A DNA stretch of 64,000 nucleotides, taken from assembly GCA_045628865.1 (NCBI GenBank), contig JAZQQB010000071.1, forward strand, positions 1-64,000, given 5' to 3'. Below the pieces are notes generated by a model. It was not told where the DNA came from and did no database searches. It worked only from the letters and a program-made list of their open reading frames with translations. The translations under genes were made by a program, and so were the position numbers. Below are positions 61,595-64,000 of the stretch, piece by piece. This stretch comes from JAZQQB01 sp045628865. GTDB lineage: Bacteria; Bacillota; Clostridia; Lachnospirales; Lachnospiraceae. The stretch's first letter is position 1; every line of letters begins with the position of its first letter.

Positions 61595-63076
61595 ATGTTA
61601 TTTAATTCTTATATTTTTATATTTGTGTTTTTACCACTGACCTTGTGTTTGTGGTATTTTCTTAGAAAGAAAAACAAAGATACCTTGGCACAGCTGGCAT
61701 TGATCGGAATGTCCTTGTGGTTTTATGGATATTTTCATGTAAGCTATTTATTGATCATCGTAGGAAGCTGCCTGGCAAATTTCCTCTTAAGTTTTTTATT
61801 GGAAAAGGGCCCCTTAAAAGGAAAAAGGACCGTGATTCGAGTGGCTGGAGTTGTACTGAATCTGCTCGTTCTTGGATACTTTAAATATTATGATTTCTTT
61901 ATTGAGAATGTGAATTTTCTTTTTGGAGGAAATATTGCTTTGAAAAGAATTTTGTTGCCGCTTGGTATCAGCTTTTTCACATTTCAGCAGATGTCTTACA
62001 TCCTGGATCGATGCAGAGGGGAAGCACCACATTATTCCTTTATTGATTATCTTACCTATATCACCTTTTTCCCACAGCTCATTGCGGGACCGATCGTGTA
62101 TCATTCGGAGTTTATCCCACAGATTAAGGATCCGAAGAAGCGTGATTTTGATGAATTGGAATTTGCTTATGGAATCAGCTGGTTTGTATTTGGTCTGGCT
62201 AAAAAGGTGCTGATTGCAGATACCTTGGCAAAGGCTGTTGATTTTGGATACTCCAAGGTGTTTTATTTAGATTCTTTAGGAGCATTTGTGGTGATCATTG
62301 CCTTTACCTTGGAGCTTTTCTTTGATTTTAGTGGTTATTGTGATATGGCCATTGGTATTGGAAAGATGTTTCGCATCGAGCTTCCGGATAACTTTGATGG
62401 ACCATATCGTTCCAGATCGGTGAAGGAGTTCTGGCGAAGATGGCATATGACTCTGGGTAGATTTTTTACCAGATACTTATATATTCCACTTGGAGGTAGC
62501 AGAAAAGGTAAGCTTCGTCAGGTAGTAAATACCATGATCGTATTTACCGTAAGTGGACTTTGGCATGGGGCCAACTGGACCTTTGTGGTTTGGGGTGTGC
62601 TTCATGGTGTGGGCGTTTGTGTGAGTATTTTTACCAAAGGAATCAGCGAGAAGCTTGATAAGCATGTCTGGTACAGAGGCTTTTGTCAGGGAATCACTTT
62701 TTTATTTGTTTCTCTTAACTTTGCAATCTTTCGAGCAGATTCCCTAAAGGATGCTGGGACATTGTTTATGAGATTGTTTGCCTTTGATAACTTTGGCAAG
62801 TATGCACAGGTTGCTGCTGCAATGGAGATCAAGGAGTTCTTTATGATCACCAAGGTGCTGTCCATGAAGGCACCTCAGTTGCTGGTGGTGTTTGAAGAGC
62901 TTGTATTTGGTGGCTTTTTGGTCTTTAGTCTGGTGCTTTCTATGAGAAAGACCACAAGGAAGCGTTTGGAAGGTAGAGCTTTGACCAAAGGATTTTCTAC
63001 AAAATTGGCGATTCTTTTCGTGTGGGCCGTGATTTCGTTGTCACAGGTGAGTACGTTTTTGTATTTTAATTTTTAG
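61595..63076 (+). CDS. MBOAT O-acyltransferase (AlgI-like), third module
   Basis: The 493-residue protein begins MLFNSYIFIFVFLPLTLCLW, the usual AlgI start, and has FFPQLIAGPIVYHSEFIPQI, LELFFDFSGYCDMAIGIGKM, FWRRWHMTLGRFFTRYLYIP and SGLWHGANWTFVVWGVLHG with the full set of conserved histidines. It moves an acyl group, commonly acetyl, across the membrane for the SGNH protein encoded just upstream. G+C is high for the window (30 of 60 in 62401-62460 by hand count). GGAGAG precedes the ATG. It is the last intact gene of the array. Confidence 0.92.
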   Translation: MLFNSYIFIFVFLPLTLCLWYFLRKKNKDTLAQLALIGMSLWFYGYFHVSYLLIIVGSCLANFLLSFLLEKGPLKGKRTVIRVAGVVLNLLVLGYFKYYDFFIENVNFLFGGNIALKRILLPLGISFFTFQQMSYILDRCRGEAPHYSFIDYLTYITFFPQLIAGPIVYHSEFIPQIKDPKKRDFDELEFAYGISWFVFGLAKKVLIADTLAKAVDFGYSKVFYLDSLGAFVVIIAFTLELFFDFSGYCDMAIGIGKMFRIELPDNFDGPYRSRSVKEFWRRWHMTLGRFFTRYLYIPLGGSRKGKLRQVVNTMIVFTVSGLWHGANWTFVVWGVLHGVGVCVSIFTKGISEKLDKHVWYRGFCQGITFLFVSLNFAIFRADSLKDAGTLFMRLFAFDNFGKYAQVAAAMEIKEFFMITKVLSMKAPQLLVVFEELVFGGFLVFSLVLSMRKTTRKRLEGRALTKGFSTKLAILFVWAVISLSQVSTFLYFNF

Positions 63077-63372
63077 GGAAGAGAAGCGAGAGAAATGATG
63101 AAGGTATAGATATTGGATCTCATTTAATGAGAAAAAGAATTATAAAAAAAGTGTAATAAAAAAATAGAGATGAATTTTGCGCGAAAATCCTAAAAAATAA
63201 GATAAAACCCTTGCGTTGTTCATGCATATATATAATATACGGGGAGAGTTTTTCTAAGATTAAAAAGTATTTGGTAAAGAGAGAAAGAATTCCAGAAGAA
63301 ATGTTTTTGAACAACCAAAGAAGTGCATACTATTAAAATAATAGATGAATAAGGACAAGAGGAGTGATTGAA
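63077..63372. other. Non-coding gap of 296 bp
   Basis: No supported gene lies here. It follows the MBOAT gene without a clear terminator; the only hairpins seen are short (4-5 bp) and lack T runs. The promoter-like element at 63211-63238 and the GAGGAG at 63359-63364 before ATG 63373 are the only signals. The right half is A-rich. Confidence 0.6.
63211..63238 (+). promoter_or_regulatory. Possible promoter
   Basis: TTGCGT (63211-63216), 16 bp and TAATAT (63233-63238), within a strongly AT-rich patch. It would drive the small decayed locus beginning at 63373 with a ~130-base leader. A TATAAT two bases earlier gives only a 14 bp spacer. Weak evidence. Confidence 0.35.
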
Positions 63373-63577
63373 ATGACAAAATTTGTTCAAAATGTAAGTG
63401 CCTATTTGTCACAAATGAAAATCAAACAAAATTATGTAAGCAAAAAGCTATGGCGGAATTACTATTAAGTTTCATGGAAAAGATTTTGTTGATGGTGAAT
63501 TCATGAACCAGAGAACTCTTGATATGGTACTTAAGAACATAGAAGCCCTTAGTAAGCAAATAAGGGGGGCTAGGTAA
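63373..63577 (+). pseudogene. Decayed small regulator-like gene (helix-turn-helix start)
   Basis: ATG 63373, with GAGGAG upstream, opens MTKFVQNVSAYLSQMKIKQN and YVSK, which looks like the first helices of an XRE-type DNA-binding domain, but stops after 31 codons at 63468. The next frame (63440-63577) continues as SYGGITIKFHGKDFVDGEFM, then NQRTLDMVLKNIEALSKQIR, and ends at 63577. The two parts probably belonged to one gene that lost internal DNA and frame. Function is a guess: an antitoxin or small regulator. Confidence 0.45.
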
Positions 63578-63590
63578 GCGTGGAAACTGA

Positions 63591-64000
63591 AATCTTAGGG
63601 AGGAAGATGTTGATTATATCATAGCTCATATAAAACAAGAATTTGGTGTAGTTGTTATTACAAGATGTATTTTAATGGAGTTGGCATCACTTAGTGGAGA
63701 ACTGAATCAAGAATATGTTAGCTTAAAGGAAAAGCTAAAAGAAGGTAAGGGTCTTATTTCGAGGGGATTATTTTCAGATTTCTTTAAATCAGTTAGAAAT
63801 AATAAGTCTCAATCAGATAATTTAGGTGAAGAATTGCTGGCAATTTGCTTACATATTCTCTCGTATCTTCCAGGAGAACCTGATTATGAGTTTAATGTAA
63901 TTACAGAAGATAAAGGAGCAAGAGCGGTCATAAATAATTTATTCTTAAAGACGCAAAGGCAGTTTGTTGGACGTAAGATAATTATTTATAGTATGCCTAG
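63591..64000 (+). CDS. Partial, probably frameshifted gene of unknown function; 3' end outside window
   Basis: The frame is open from 63591 to the window edge: EEDVDYIIAHIKQEFGVVVI, then LMELASLSGELNQEYVSLKE, GLISRGLFSDFFKS, EELLAICLHILSYLPGE and NVITEDKGARAVINNLFLKT. The first in-frame ATG is 63675, but sensible protein sequence begins earlier. A GTG at 63580 in another frame could be the true start, with one base lost near 63597-63604. The acidic residues in ITRCILMEL and VITEDKG hint at a PIN-like nuclease, which would fit a toxin next to a regulator remnant. Unproven. Confidence 0.4.

Noticed and set aside
63121..63135. Possible terminator after the last MBOAT gene (CTCA...TGAG)
   Set aside because: The stem is only about 4 pairs and no T run follows.
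1..64000. CRISPR arrays, tRNA or rRNA genes, insertion sequences, integrase genes and attachment-site repeats
   Set aside because: No regularly spaced repeats, cloverleaf sequences, transposase or integrase proteins were seen while reading both strands.

Overview
The window is a 64 kb surface-glycan locus from a low-G+C Gram-positive bacterium. Very AT-rich coding, strong GGAG-type ribosome sites, sigma-A-like promoters, many YfhO-like membrane proteins and an AAA-ATPase/PD-(D/E)XK protein together suggest a clostridial anaerobe, most likely Lachnospiraceae; the taxon is inference. Every supported gene is on the + strand, mostly with gaps under 50 bp or short overlaps. Only one convincing intrinsic terminator is visible (45234-45275). 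No rRNA, tRNA, CRISPR array, IS element or origin was found.

Layout. (1) 1-20.4 kb, very AT-rich: glycosyltransferases (GT4, GT2, a GT-D-like protein), a radical SAM/SPASM protein, two Wzx-type flippases, a YfhO-like membrane protein, a Gfo/Idh/MocA dehydrogenase - acetyltransferase - aminotransferase trio resembling WbpB/WbpD/WbpE, an FkbM methyltransferase, an NDP-sugar epimerase/dehydratase, and a polyprenyl-phosphate glycosyltransferase joined to a membrane GT-C. (2) 20.4-24.2 kb: a decaying MBOAT/SGNH acylation module with three single-base homopolymer frameshifts, one intact SGNH gene and a remnant of a third copy. (3) 24.2-41.6 kb: membrane acyltransferases, a row of GT-C/YfhO-like membrane proteins, two decayed remnants of such genes, an AAA-ATPase/PD-(D/E)XK protein and GT2/acetyltransferase genes. 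(4) 41.6-55.2 kb: a nonulosonic-acid (sialic or legionaminic type) block with a KpsC-like protein, a GNAT protein, a fucosyltransferase-like protein, neuB-neuC-neuA, an AT-rich acyltransferase plus Wzy polymerase insert, a 2-hydroxyacid dehydrogenase, GT2, a PglK/MsbA-type ABC flippase and another GT-A protein. (5) 55.2-63.1 kb: a polysaccharide deacetylase, a membrane protein and two intact MBOAT/SGNH modules in opposite gene orders, with visibly higher G+C. (6) 63.1-64 kb: non-coding DNA, then a decayed small locus running off the window.

Together the genes can make modified sugars (a probable 2,3-diamino sugar and a CMP-activated nonulosonate), assemble them on a lipid carrier, flip and polymerise the units (two Wzx, one ABC flippase, one Wzy), add sugars outside the membrane through GT-C enzymes, and decorate the product with acyl groups (three acyltransferase-3 proteins, three MBOAT/SGNH modules, hexapeptide acetyltransferases). 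More than one glycan, or a highly variable one, is likely. The strongest items for a second look are the promoter overlapping the terminator before neuB, the clustered homopolymer frameshifts at 20.6-22.6 kb, the G8 tract before the acyltransferase at 48264, and the several recombination scars.
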